Positions 45,285 through 57,549 are shown, counted from the stretch's first letter. The stretch: 64,000 nucleotides of DNA from Silene conica (GCA_029255685.2 CM055318.2:7135001-7199000); one strand, 5' to 3'. Notes: generated by a model not told the origin, from the letters alone. Numbers and translations are program-made.

Positions 45285-45982
45285 TCAGTCGGAAACTGTG
45301 TTTCCGTGTTTTAAACATATGAATAAGGTTGTGTACATCAGACCCCTTACATGACGTGAAGTGGATTATCGCTGTTGTAACATATAACATTCAATGTATT
45401 AAGTAAGAGTTCATTGTATTGTACTCTGTATTATTTCAATAAGGTTGTGTACATCATACCACTTACAGAAACTATATCAATCATGTCGGTTGTGTGAGCG
45501 ATTCATAATCAATAAAAATATTTTCAGATCCTAAATTTCCGAGGAGTTGCAAACAAATTATCATGCATATTTCAACATTCAGTCACGTAATGAAATTAAA
45601 CAAATGGTCGGGATAAAGAGTATATAACTGATCTTTTACTTCAGTTATATGAATGGCTCACGCGCTTACGCTTTCAACATCGTCTTATAATACATCGTGA
45701 TAAGATCGCATTGAGGTAATGTTATCGTCGCGGACTCCCAAACAAAAAAGATGTCACTGTTATGATGGAGCATGGTGGAGGTAATCTAAAAAGAAAAAAA
45801 AGCTTTAAACTTTTTTTTCTTTATCCATGCATCAGCAATGATGAATGTTTTATGAATTAATTAACACAATAAATTATGCTGTTTTTTTTTGGTTAGGTGG
45901 GGGTGGACCTGAAGTAATGGCAGCTTAAAAAGGATAGTACAAACACCATTAACACAGCTATACAAGTTCTCAAGTTTCAGCC
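45285..45982. other. Spacer between the two P450 genes
   Basis: These 698 bp are AT-rich and without ORFs. They contain the 3' UTR of copy 1 and the promoter of copy 2. Confidence 0.5.
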
Positions 45983-47506
45983 ATGAATCTATGGCTTCTG
46001 ATCATTTTAACAGCATTCATAGCAACTTTATTCAAAGCTCTGCTTTTTTCGAAAACCAAATCAAAACTACCTCCAGGGCCTCGAACAGTGCCTATAATCA
46101 GCACGATTCTATGGCTCCGGAAGTCTACCATAGAACTTGAGTCATCTCTCAGAAAGATTCGGTCCAAATTTGGACCAATTGTTACTGTAAGAATGGCATC
46201 TCGTCCGTTTATCTTTGTCTGCAGTCAGGAATTAGCCTATGAAGCTCTGGTTCAGAATGGTGCTGTTTTTGCAGACCGGCCGAATGCCCTTCCTACAACC
46301 AAGATCCTCACCAGCAACCAGCATAACATCACTTCAGGTGGGTATGGGCCCACGTGGCGTATCCTGCGCAGGAACCTGACGTCTCAGATCCTTCACCCTG
46401 CACGAGCCAAGGATTTTTCTCATGGTCGTAGGTGGGTCCTACACACCCTACTCAGGAACCTCGGTGATGACTCGGGCTGTGATGGTGCCACCATCAAGGT
46501 GGCGAATCACTTTCATCACGCTATGTTTTGCTTGCTTGTTTACATGTGTTTCGGTCAGAAACTTGAGGAATCTGAGATCAGAGACATTGAAGCATTACAG
46601 CATCGTTACTTAACGTCACTTAGTCGCTTCCAAATACTCAATGTATGGCCATCTGCGACTAAGATTTTGCTACGCTCTCGTTGGAATGAGCTCTTTGACC
46701 TAAGAAGAAGGCAGGAACAAGTACTAATTCCTCATATCAGAGCTCGAAAACAGCTACAGAAGGAACATAAGACAGTTGACGAAGACCAAGCTACTGAGGA
46801 TGTATCGTCTTATGTCGATTCTTTAATGACATTAGAGCTCTCAGAGAATGATAACACAAAAAGAAATCTCACTGAGCAAGAAATGGTGACAGCTTGCTCA
46901 GAATTCTTCAATGCCGGAACTGATACCACGGCCACATCCTTGCAGTGGATTATGGCGAACATAGTAAAGCACCCAAATATCCAAACCACCATTTTTGAAG
47001 AACTTAAAGTATTGATAGGAGAAAAACCAGAAGTTGAAGAAGATGATTTACCAAAGCTACCGTATCTGAAGGCCGTTGTTTTAGAGGGTTTAAGACGACA
47101 CCCTCCTGCTCATTTTCTTCTACCTCATGCCGTTACCCAAGAGACCGAGTTGGGAGGGTACACAGTGCCTAAAAATGCAATAGTAAATTTCACAGTTGCA
47201 GAGATGGGTCGGGATCCAGATGTGTGGGAGGATCCGATGGAGTTTAGACCCGAGAGATTCCTAACGGGTCAAGAAGAATTTGACGTTACAGGAAGTCGTG
47301 AAATCAAGATGATGCCTTTTGGGGCGGGTAGACGGATATGTCCGGGAATTCATTTGGCAATGCTTCATCTGGAATACTATGTGGCTAATTTAGTGTGGAA
47401 ATTTGAATGGAAGGTTGGAGAAGGGTATGAAGTAGATTTATCTGAGAAGGAAGAGTTCACTACTGTTATGAAGCATCCTCTCCAAGTTTGTATTATTCCT
47501 CGGTAG
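45983..47506 (+). CDS. Cytochrome P450, CYP89A-like (copy 2)
   Basis: This intronless gene encodes 507 residues in the same orientation as copy 1, 698 bp downstream, so the pair arose by tandem duplication. It has a membrane anchor (LWLLIILTAFIATLF), PPGP hinge, I-helix NAGTDTTATSLQW, K-helix EGLRRHPPAH, PERF and haem loop FGAGRRICPG, all with key residues present. Much of the C-terminal half is shared with copy 1. The region between about residues 230 and 290 (QEQVLIPHIRARKQLQKEHK and following) differs most, which includes part of the substrate-recognition area. Both copies look functional. Confidence 0.9.
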   Translation: MNLWLLIILTAFIATLFKALLFSKTKSKLPPGPRTVPIISTILWLRKSTIELESSLRKIRSKFGPIVTVRMASRPFIFVCSQELAYEALVQNGAVFADRPNALPTTKILTSNQHNITSGGYGPTWRILRRNLTSQILHPARAKDFSHGRRWVLHTLLRNLGDDSGCDGATIKVANHFHHAMFCLLVYMCFGQKLEESEIRDIEALQHRYLTSLSRFQILNVWPSATKILLRSRWNELFDLRRRQEQVLIPHIRARKQLQKEHKTVDEDQATEDVSSYVDSLMTLELSENDNTKRNLTEQEMVTACSEFFNAGTDTTATSLQWIMANIVKHPNIQTTIFEELKVLIGEKPEVEEDDLPKLPYLKAVVLEGLRRHPPAHFLLPHAVTQETELGGYTVPKNAIVNFTVAEMGRDPDVWEDPMEFRPERFLTGQEEFDVTGSREIKMMPFGAGRRICPGIHLAMLHLEYYVANLVWKFEWKVGEGYEVDLSEKEEFTTVMKHPLQVCIIPR

Positions 47507-48022
47507 CGGGATTAAACTGTAATTTGCTTAATTGCTGTGTTTTAATGTCTTTTGATCTAAGTTCAGATGTAAATATAAATCTGAAGAATCGCCACCTTAA
47601 GGGCATTCGGCCGGTTATGCGACCGCATTAGCGCCGATCTAGCGAGAATGTGGAAGTCACTATCTGCGAGCAAGATTAACAGGAGATTTCCAACTCAGTC
47701 ACCTTCAAAACAACATTGGTCTTTTGTGGACTAAAAATCAATTGTGTAGGCCTCAAAAGCAAAGTCTAAGATTCAATAATCTGATCAAAAATTAACTACA
47801 GTGATCACATCGATCTCAAAACCCGGTATTCTGCAGGGATTAGTAGTGTACAGAAATATATTTTCGACAACGTGATGGTATTACAGACGGTGTTCCACCG
47901 CCTACAACCCAACTATAATGTGGTAATTGTGGTTATATCCTCAAGGATGACAGTACAGAGGAAAACCTCATCACAACCAGCATTCTCTACGAATGTCAAA
48001 AGATGTACATCAATTGATGTGC
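47507..48022. other. Convergent 3' region of P450 copy 2 and eIF3J
   Basis: I see no ORFs or recognisable repeats in these 516 bases. Confidence 0.5.
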
Positions 48023-51000
48023 TCACATAAATTCGAAGTCATCTGCATCATCATAGGCAGCAATCACCACGTCATCATCAGGCTTATCGATAAGAAGCTG
48101 TTTCTTTTTTGCACCTGCAAGGAACAAATAAAATTTTGCAACAACTCAGCATGAGAATATCAGGAAAGAAAAGCAAACAAGCTCGGTAATTTGATAGCTT
48201 CAAAGCAAATTCCACAAGCATGGAGCAATGTAAGTTAATTTGATACAGAGTCAGATATCTAAAGATCCACCACAAAACTTGCTCAACAGTATCATTTTAG
48301 AGTCAGCATAAAGTATATCATACAGAGTCAGAAACCTTGTTCTGAGATTCCATTAATCGACCATAGACGTAAATAATCAGACACTACAATAGATTTACCT
48401 GATTTCTTTTTACCAGCATTAGCCTCCTTCTCAGCCTTCAGCTTTTCATTTGCAATAGCTGTGACCGATGAGGCAACATCCTTAGCATCTGCAGCTTTTA
48501 AAGAAGTCATTGACAGCCTCATCACAGCCTTCAGCAACCCAATGTAATGAAAACTTTTCTGCACCGAATAAAACATTGATGCCAACTAGAAAATTTCGCA
48601 GTGCAACATAAATAAAAAAAAAAAGGAAGAATATGGATGAACAAATGAAAGAAGTAGCCCAATATAAACGGACCTCATATGGACGAAGCTTATGAGAAAT
48701 CAATTCAGCATATTCTACAAAATCACTTTCAGCCTTGGGTATGAAATTATCAAGTGTCTTATCGTCCCCTTTCTTAGCAAACAGCTCGGTTGTGGCCTTA
48801 TAGTCCGCTTCTTCAACTAGCCTGCACGAGTTTGAGTTATCAGCAAGCTGACACCAATAACCACCAGAACATACACCTCTTTGGAGCTCTTTTCATGGAT
48901 CGCCTATTTCATTAAATACCTATTGAGCAATTGCCATTTTGTTTGGCCAATTACCATAAAAGTGTATCTTAGCTCAAAGGTGAAATCAGGGTTTGGAACA
49001 AAATGAATACCTACTGAGCAAATCAATGTTCCGACTCTTTTTCATGGATCACCTATTTCACTAAATCTGCAACATTTTTATATGGACTATCATCTGTGGA
49101 TTCTAGTATACATCTACAAAGCTGAGAATATAACTAAAGAGCCAAATCTTGACTCAAAGGCGAAATCATAGGGTTCTTCCCCATAATGGTACATAGAAGA
49201 AACTATACAGCACCTCTCTGTTCTCAAAATAGTCGCCTCACATTGACGCGTTTCTTTTCTACGTTGGTACACTGTGATTGCATAAACACTGAAACTAACC
49301 TTTGCTGACGCAGTTTCTCTGCTATAGGATCCAATGGTGCTTCAGTTTCTACTGCTACTGCCACTTCTTTTCCTTTTTTAGCATCATCTTTACTTCCAGC
49401 CTTTTTGGCAGCCTTCTCAGGAACTTTTACGGGCGCAGGTGCCTGGAAAAATTATAAGAAATTACAGGAAAGCATAATATAGAATCCGTATAATCATAAT
49501 TCATAAAGTATTGGCGTGGATAGACATTAGAAACATACTGGTTCTGGTTCATCTTCATCCTCCCACGATTCCTTCACATCATTGTCATCAAGATCTTCAT
49601 CGTCCCAACTGCTTCTAGGTTCTTCCTTTTTCAGAAGCTGCTCAACTGGCTCATCCTCTTAATCAACAGCAAATAATCATCTTTAGTTAGCATAGTGCAA
49701 TTGAGCATTCCCTAAGAGTAAAGATATTTTAAATTATTATCCAATATTTTTTTATAACACATCCAAAGACTAATCAGTTCAGGATTATGGAATGAATCAT
49801 AAAGCGCACTAAACCAGATACTATTCTTTTTAATTTATTATCCAATATTTCTGTTTCAAGTGGACCCAAAGACTCATTACTCACTGGTTCAGTGTTCCAA
49901 AGTAAAACAAAATGGCACACTAAAATGGGTATGCTTCTTTTTATTGTGACATACCCATATCATTTGATGCAATTTTCATTTTGGGTTATCTAGAGAGTAG
50001 AGACTAGAGACAGCCTCTCAATGATGAGGAGTAAAATACTTGACTGAAATTATCAACGCAGAGAAGGTATAGTTTTAATTTCAACAAATTGTTATTGCCT
50101 TGCAAGTTGAGACACAAGATCATTATCCAACACAAACCTTTCCAATTCCCAAACATTCTCACCGCATTAAAGGTCCTGACTAAAACTCCAAATGAGGGAT
50201 CTTTGATATTACATTTCATTCATTTCATAGTCTCTACTTATATTCAACTTCTCCTTTTGTCTAAAAATGCATAGATATATCTATTGGTTGATAAGACGCA
50301 TTTCAATCTCAGCTTGTACATATCTTATGGCTTCTCAATATACCTATTATATTCCTAAGTCCTAACACAAAAATGAATTGACCAGCATAAAGCTATCAAG
50401 CACGAAAGTTGCTCAAGTATTGATTTTATTATATTCATCATAATTTCTTTTCCAGTTTGTGCTCGAGTATTAATATTATTATATTTATCATAAATTCTTT
50501 TCCACCAAAATCACGTATTCAATTTCTTTGCTAGATACCTTTTAGAGATTCTTAAAGGTAAGACTGTGTCCCTACTCCCTACTACTTGTATATATTACTA
50601 TCACATATAAATATCGTCACATTGTACCTAAGTACATCACGAGTGCAGAAATCAGACACAGCATCATGTGGAAATATTATTTTAGACAACAGAAATAAGC
50701 ATAAGTAAAATCCTATGTGATATGTTACATAATGATTTGCAAAGATCATTATCATAAAGTTACATTTTCAAACAAACCCAGTAGCTTACCATAATCAACT
50801 AAAGACGTGAAGTGCACAGATCAATATGCTTTTTTTCCTTGACAAATTTGCATGAGATTTATATTCAAAATAGAGATTGAATGCATAAGTGAAGTAAGCA
50901 GAATAAAAGTTTTGTAAACAACTTATTTATAGCTGACCAGATATGGAAAAAAGGGGAAGAGAAATGGCCCGAAAAACAAGAAGATAAGATCATAACTGAC

Positions 51001-51176
51001 TGCAACAAAATTTTAAAAAAAACCCTAAACTGGAAAAAAAAAATCTATAGATCCTTCCAAGAATGCAAAAACAACTGCTGAGATACAGAGGTTTAAATAA
51101 ATTTGGAGTAAAAGCTCCATGCGATTGAAGGAAAAAAAAGACATTAAACAGTTGAATTCTTACCCCAATCCTCCAT
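48023..51176 (-). CDS. eIF3J: Eukaryotic translation initiation factor 3 subunit J
   Basis: The CDS is complement(join(48023..48114, 48399..48558, 48674..48821, 49300..49442, 49540..49658, 51164..51176)), 224 residues; every intron is GT-AG and every junction restores the frame. The first coding exon has only 13 bases. The protein starts MEDWEDEPVEQLL and has the acidic N-terminus with spaced Trp residues typical of eIF3j. An Ala/Lys-rich linker follows, then the conserved core (FIPKAESDFVEYAELISHKL, SFHYIGLLKAVMRLSM), and it ends YDDADDFEFM. eIF3j binds near the mRNA channel of the 40S subunit and helps eIF3 association and start-site selection. The gene probably has a non-coding first exon further upstream, near 52480; a GTACCT donor and a TGTGCAG acceptor near 51242 are possible but unproven. 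Confidence 0.93.
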
Positions 51177-52788
51177 TTTTGTGCTTTCTTTCCAAAGAAG
51201 AAGTATTCAAAGATCTGGGTTGCAGCTAGTGAGGACACAACCTGCACAGAAAGTGCAAACTCCTCAAATCCACAACAGAGCTATTCAGCCAAAATTTGTG
51301 GTTATTCAATAGGCAATCAGGTAATTTAATACTCATAGCAAGTCAACCCATTTAGGGTCACAAGGTCTTGTGGATGACAAAAGTGGTGATCGATATGTCT
51401 TTAACACCAATCTTCGTTAAGCAATTAGCCACCCTACTTCCCTTTCTTTTTGAAGCTGACACTGAAGGGAAAGACTATCGGCAATAATTTCTCTAATTGA
51501 AAAGAAAAATAAGAAACTAGGAATATTTATACTCTAAAAGCATCAAAAAGGGAAAAGCATAAACTCATAAACCATGATCTAAAACCTCCAACATGAAAAA
51601 AAAAAAAATGATGTTATTTTGAAGTAGAATTTACCACTTGAAGATAAAATTTTGTCTTACGCAATAAGACGAAATTTTGTAACCATTTTACAACCACATG
51701 TGACCACTATTGAAAAAAAAGTTACCATAAGCGGCAACATTGGTTATACCATAGTGGCTACATGTAACTATAAAATGGTCACATATGCTTTTAGTTTCAG
51801 AAGAAAAGTGACCGTCTGAAGCAAGAACTTGCGATCATCTTTACTTTATAACCACCTCCATTCTTAGTTAGTCGTACAGTTCTCAGAAATTAGGAGATGG
51901 CAAAGTGCCCCATCATAGCCTATATTACTCTACTGCCCCTAAAACCCCTCGTCGGACACCTGTGTGAATGTGATAACATTGTCGAGCAGGAAAGAATTGC
52001 ATATAATCATCTTATTATGCTCGTAGAACAATCAAACTAACTAAATTTATACAGTAAATGTATTCATTCTCAATTTTACAACAACGACAACAAAGCCTTA
52101 ATCCAAAATGAATTGTTCTCAATTCTAACAGGCGAAAATAAGTCTGTTTCATAGCGAAAAACTATGCAAGAACATATGAACCCTTAAAACACAAAATCAC
52201 AAAAACCCTAATAACTCATCAATGAATTTCTTAATTGATCTAATCACAGTTATTACACTCAAACAGCAATAATGCAACTAAAATTAAACAATAAACATAA
52301 TTGCTCTCAAATTCAACTAAACAGCAACATACGAACCCTAAAAACACAATTCAATTGCAACTATTGCATGCATCCAATGTGCAAGAACTGTAGAAGTAAT
52401 AGTACAAGATCAAAACCGCAAGAATCCCTAATCACTCATAAATTAATTGAATTAATTAATCAAGAAAGAAAGAGGTACCCGATGGCGGTGGCGGGGAAGA
52501 ATTGGGGGGACGCAGATGAAGAAGTTAATGGGTGTGAATTACTCAATGAAGAACAACAACCACGCTTGAATGTGGAGTAGGAGGAAGAGCTGCGCTTCAA
52601 GTTGCTTTTCCCAACTCCTATCAATGTGGCATCCAATTTTTGGGTTTGTCCGAGAGAATCTTTAGTTTGTCGGAAGATAAGAAATTTTTTGTTAGGGTAA
52701 ACAACTAAAAGTACAGAGCTAATTGAGACGTAAAATGAGTTAGCATTATTTAGGACGTTTATTGGCATAGTTAACAACTTAAAATATA
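51177..52788. other. eIF3J upstream region
   Basis: This holds the 5' UTR, a probable UTR intron and the promoter of eIF3J. An ORF at 52272-52580 on the plus strand has no gene-like features. A MITE-like repeat lies near 51640-51845. Confidence 0.45.
51640..51845. repeat. MITE-like inverted repeat (GTAACCATTTTAC core)
   Basis: Core GTAACCATTTTACAAC ... ATAAAATGGTCACA is an imperfect inverted repeat, with an inner ACATGTGACCACTATTG / CATAGTGGCTACATGT pair. The same core occurs at 54094..54285 with different outer arms. The ends are not defined. Confidence 0.55.
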
Positions 52789-52817
52789 CTTCTTCCGTCC
52801 CGATCAATTGTTATCTA

Positions 52818-53753
52818 CTCCCTCTGAGTTACTATGATTGTTCCTATTTCCCTTTTGATGCGAGTTTAGTGATTGTTCCTCTTTCCTTTTTGGTAACTTT
52901 TTTGTAGTCTAAAATCAACGTAACTGCTAAATCCCGCACAGCTTTTTACTTATATCCCACACATTTTCCACTATTATTCTATTATTACCCTTTTTATTAA
53001 AAAAAAAATTAAACACAAACCTTCCAATCCCTCACCATTACCGGAGGATCCGACCACCCATTCCCCAACCCTGACCACCCTGGCTCGTCGATCACCCTGG
53101 TCCGTCGACTACCCATCTCCGATTTAGAATCATCACAAACCGTCACACCCTCATCCCTTCCCGCGCAGTTTTATCAAGCATTAGAGTTTCGATTGAGTTG
53201 AGTTGTTGAAGGCGTGGTTATGGGTTCGTCAGGCCGGAGTAAGATAGTCAGAGGGGGCGGCGTATGGTCGACGGGGACTGGGGCTGTGGAGGAATGATCG
53301 ATGCGAGGTTGGGGATGTGGAGGGGATAGGCGGCGCCGGATGGTGGTGGAGATGGGTTGTCGGGGTTGGGATTTGGGAGGGGGCGGCGTATGGTCGACGG
53401 GGACTGGGCTGTGGAGGAATGATTGATGCGAGGTTGGGGATGTGGAGGGGTGGTAGGCGGCGCCGGATGGTGGTGGAGATGGGTTGTCGGGGTTGAAATT
53501 TGGGGAGTTTGTTTCTCTCTATTTTTTATTCTTTTTTTTTTTCTCTTCTGATTTCTTTTCCTTGAGTGAAAAATGAGAGGGGCATACTCGGTATAAGGGT
53601 AATAAATGTGCGGGATTAAGTAAAATAGTGTGCGGGATTTAGCAAGTCCCAAAATCAATTGGGTGTGGGGTAGGGTGTTTTGTGTGGTTTAGAATCATTT
53701 TCTTATTTTTTGTGTATAAAGCAAAAGGAACAATCATAGTAACTCGGAGGGAG
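52818..53753. mobile_element. Inner Stowaway-like MITE carrying a GC-rich insert
   Basis: The element is 936 bp with ends CTCCCTCTGAGTTACTATG and CATAGTAACTCGGAGGGAG, flanked by TA (52816-52817 and 53754-53755). It belongs to the family of the 193-bp element at 16298 but holds about 740 extra bases. The insert is GC-rich with a 126-bp tandem duplication and reads Pro/Ser-rich on the minus strand. This could be captured host sequence. Confidence 0.8.
53251..53502. repeat. 126-bp tandem duplication
   Basis: Two copies begin GAGGGGGCGGCGTATGGTCG at 53251 and 53377. They differ by a few substitutions and small indels. The period is a multiple of three, but indels break any shared reading frame. 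Confidence 0.88.
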
Positions 53754-53935
53754 TATTGTTTTTGACACAAAAATTAAGAAAAGAAGTATGCATGAATTTG
53801 GACCACACAATTTACATGGCCCTACATGCAATCAAATGTGATCCACAAAAAGTTGCCAAAAATGGAAGTAGATAACAATTCAATGATACACCCAAAAATG
53901 GAAATAGATAATTATTGATCGGGATGGAGGGAGTA

Positions 53936-56048
53936 CTATATTTATATACTGTAAATAGTAGGTTTTGTGAGAGACAATCTTTCACTTGCGACAGATGTCA
54001 CAATTTTATGACGGGACAAGTATTACTCATTGAAATACATAAGATAAAAAGTAATATGCAATTATGCATGGATAATTACAACAGTTGGTCTTGTTTCAGA
54101 CCAACACTTTTGGTCTGAAGTTTCAGACGGGCAATATGTTACCATTTTACAGTTAAATGTGACTATTATTGACAAACAAGTTATCATAACCTGCAATATT
54201 GATCACATTATTGTGATTACATTTAACTATAAAATTGTAACATATATCTGGTCTGAAACATCAGACCAAAAGTATTGGTCTGAAATAAGAATTTGCCTAA
54301 TTACAAATAACTAGTTTTGGAGCCCGTGAAAATCACGGGATCATTAATAATTTATTATATTTAAGTGTTTAATTTGTGAATAACTATACGGAGTACTCAC
54401 TCTCTCTCAATCATTTGTTTAAAACGAACACGACCGAGGGAGCGGTATTTTAAAATAAATGTTTAATACAATTCAATTCTAATAATAATTATTAGTAGTA
54501 AACATGTCACTTTTTTTTTGAAAGCTTATATATTTTAATTTCTTAACTTATATTTTTTGTTCTTAAGTTGATAATCCATGTCACTTTTTTTTTTGCCATG
54601 TCACATTTAATTTTGACATGCCACACTTTTTAGGCTACCCTTTTACTTATATTTTATAGATAATTTTTTTAAGATAAAACTTTATAAATAGCTTATTTTG
54701 GCACATGACGATAAAAAAATACTTAATTTAGCGTTTTAATTATATTGTATAATTATACTATTTATACAATATATTTTTCACTGATTACGGAGTAAATTTG
54801 TTAATTTTTATATTCCAAAATAACTGTAATATTTTAGATAAGACGTTGAAAAAATTCTATAAATTATTATAGCCAAAAGAAAGGTTAAAAGTGTATTAAA
54901 AGCTATTAACTTCACTTAATAATTTTACCTTTTAATATTTTTTTAGAGTGTGAAGTTTAATAATAATTAAAATGTTTTAGTTTTTAGATAAATATTTTGT
55001 AAATAGCTTATCTTTACACGCAAATACGCAACGCTAAAAAAGTTACTGTAATAATAAACTTTAAATTATATTGTATAGATAAATGTATATAATTTAATCA
55101 TTATAACAAAAACAAAATAATTGCATGATGTAAATTTAAAGTGATGTGTTTTTTTATTTGGGATTAACTTATTGTAACAGTAAACACATAAATTTTAAAT
55201 TTAGCATTCATTTTGATTTATTAATTGCTATTAAATTTATTAAAAATTAAGAGTCTAAACTTATTCGTTATTATGCTATTTAAAAACTTCGTATGCATTA
55301 AATGCTTGCAAATTCATTAGCTTTTTTTACTTTTTACTTTTTTATTTTTTAAATAATTATGTTATGGAAAAAAATGATATGCATTTAATGCTTATAAATT
55401 CATTAGTTCTTTTTTATTTTTTCTTTTTTAAATAATGATGATGATGTGGCTTGTTAGAATTCCACAAAAGTGAAATGGTGAAATGTGGTGCTTTGTCTAG
55501 CCTTTTTATATTATATATAGATTTGTTTTTATCTTTTTATATGGTTTTTATTTGACCCGTCACAAACTTGTGTCGAATATCGGCCGTCTAAAATGAGAAT
55601 TTGTGTTAGAGGAATAAGATGTTAATAATCCGTTTGTGCCACACTGCCACAATGACGTAGGGCAAAATGAACTATTTAAAAAAAAAAAAAAAAAAAGTAA
55701 AAAAAATAAGGGTAAATAGAGAAAAAGATAGGTAAGATATTAATTGTCGGTTTAATTTTGAGTTGGCAGGTGGGTACGTAATACTCCCTTCATTTAATCC
55801 AAATAGCAACTTTACCTTTTTCATGTTTGCTAACGCACGTTTTACGTGCTTAATATATTTAGCTACGTATTTGTAAAAATTATAAAAGTTATATATATTT
55901 TCAATATTCTCGAAAAGACGAATTAAACAAGACCTCACATGATATATATTTTTTCTTATGTATTGAGAGAAAATTGGGATTGAAAGTTGATTTGGGATTA
56001 GTGTAGAAAAAGTAAAGTTGTTATTTGGACTTAAATGGAGGTAGTAAC
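53936..56048. other. Very AT-rich spacer with decayed repeats
   Basis: This contains the MITE at 54094..54285. A block starting near 54310 (CTAGTTTTGGAGCCCGTGAA with a CCCGTGAAAATCACGGG palindrome) and ending near 55520 looks like a decayed non-coding element of unknown class. An A-run lies near 55680. No genes are seen. Confidence 0.45.
54094..54285. mobile_element. MITE-like element, TTTCAGACCAA ends
   Basis: About 25-bp inverted ends (TTTCAGACCAACACTTTTGG and its near complement before TGAAA at 54285) enclose a core related to the repeat near 51640. No target duplication was assigned. Confidence 0.65.
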
Positions 56049-57186
56049 TGTTGTAACGGAGGCGTCCCGTTACTCAAATAGTTAATTAATAAGGTGATAA
56101 GAACAATAAATAACGAATGTAAATAAAGTTGACACAAGAAATTTCGTGGTTCACTAGTAAAATAACTGGCTACGTCCACCCTGCAAGGAGATCAAACTTC
56201 ACTATAATGGAGAAAATAGTAAAACAGTAGACTGATACACACGTGCTCAATATGAGCCAAAAGTATACCATATTCTACTATGGTAGTAAGACGAAGGACA
56301 AATTATCTTGAGGCCAACCAATATATAAACAAACTCCTCCAATCTTCAAAGACAAGCGAGACAAACGAACACCAATAATAGAGCTCTGAGACAAACTGAG
56401 TTTTCTTCTCCAGAAGGAACCTCACAAATTGACCCTTTTTATTGTGCTCTCAAATGTCTCACATCTTTGTCTCTTCTTATTAACCTGGTATAATACTTGG
56501 GTCTTTATATAGTTATTTCACCCAAGATAAAATATCTAACCTACACCTTGACCTCCATGGAGAACTCCCACATTCTACAGCCCCAACTTCTAGACACCCG
56601 AAATATCACCAAGTCTTGATAGCCTCCTCTTAGCCGACACACCATGCTGTCACGAGTCATGTCTTGCACCACATGTCACCACCTTGTCAAGTGAGTTTCC
56701 TCACATGCTCCTATACCAGCATGTCCATGTGCCCTTCTTGGGTATTTGCTACACATGCATATCAAACCTCATCTGCATCCAATATACCATAGACCGGGTC
56801 CGCCACTTTAGAAGTTGACGCCTTTCATCCATTTAGGCCTGGACGGGGCTTGCTCAAGGACTCACCCCGAGCTAGAGTTTCATGCCTTGCAGTGTATAAC
56901 TTAAAGTCTTGGGTCTGCTGATGCATCCTCGTGTCTAGCCCAAGTCAAACCTTGCGCTTTGATACCACTTGTTGTGCGGAAGCGTGAATACCTCGTGTTG
57001 GGCCCCTGTTGCGCCAGTGTCCAATGTCCATAATAGTACGATATTGTCCGCTTTGGGCCAAACACTCACGGATTTACTCTTGGGCTCCTTCCAAAAAGGC
57101 GCCGTACTATTATATTTTCAGGACACTTATAAAGATGATACTTCACCTTTAAACTACCGATGTGGGACATGGTTTGCATCCCAACA
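56049..57186 (-). mobile_element. Non-autonomous LTR element with iMet-type PBS
   Basis: A GTAAC duplication flanks the element (56044-56048 and 57187-57191). On the minus strand a 217-bp LTR (57186 down to 56970) starts TGTTGGGATGCAAACC and ends CCGCACAACA, followed by TGGTATCAAAGC, a primer-binding site. Within the LTR, TCCCACATCGGTAG is a word I have often seen in plant LTRs. The other end begins TGTTGTAACGGAGGCGT on the plus strand, matching only the last bases of the LTR, so the 3' LTR seems diverged or truncated. There is no coding region. Confidence 0.7.
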
Positions 57187-57278
57187 GTAACATTTTGTAT
57201 AGTATCAAATAGATATAAGGAAAACTTGGTAAATGGTAAATGGTAATGTTATGGGCCAAATAAAAAATATTGCATTTA

Positions 57279-57502
57279 GTATTTTGTTCTTTCTGACTTA
57301 ATTTCAGTTCATTTCAGTTTTGTTTAGCTGTATTACTTTAAGTATTATTTACGTTGAATCAATTATGTTCAGTTAATCGATTCACAAAATTAACTTTTAA
57401 TTCAACTAAATTCACTTCACCTCAGTTCCACTCAATATATTTCAATTAAGCTCTACTATATTTAATTCAATTCAACTCGTTTTAACCGAAAAGAATAGGA
57501 CG
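57279..57502 (-). mobile_element. PIF/Harbinger-like MITE, same family as 8470
   Basis: The element is 224 bp with left end GTATTTTGTTCTTTCTGAC and right end CCGAAAAGAATAGGACG, flanked by TTA (57276-57278 and 57503-57505). It is in reverse orientation relative to the copies at 8470 and 32232. Confidence 0.72.
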
Positions 57503-57549
57503 TTACTATAATAAGTCTGTAAATAGTAAGTGTTATGTATTTTTTTTAC

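Larger units (their letters stand above)
52789..53933. mobile_element. Outer Stowaway-like MITE, split by a second MITE
   Basis: TA flanks (52787-52788 and 53934-53935) enclose ends CTTCTTCCGTCCCGATCAA and TTGATCGGGATGGAGGGAG. Inside the left end the AATTGTTATCTA word is interrupted at TA by the inner element and resumes after it. Without the insert the outer element is about 207 bp. Confidence 0.82.

Noticed and set aside
52272..52580. 102-residue plus-strand ORF upstream of eIF3J
   Set aside because: Low-complexity Asn/Gln/Thr composition, no homologous feature, and it overlaps the probable eIF3J 5' UTR exon on the other strand.
53248..53658. 136-residue Pro-rich minus-strand ORF as a real gene
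   Set aside because: It lies inside a MITE and spans a tandem duplication with frame-breaking indels; kept only as possible captured sequence.
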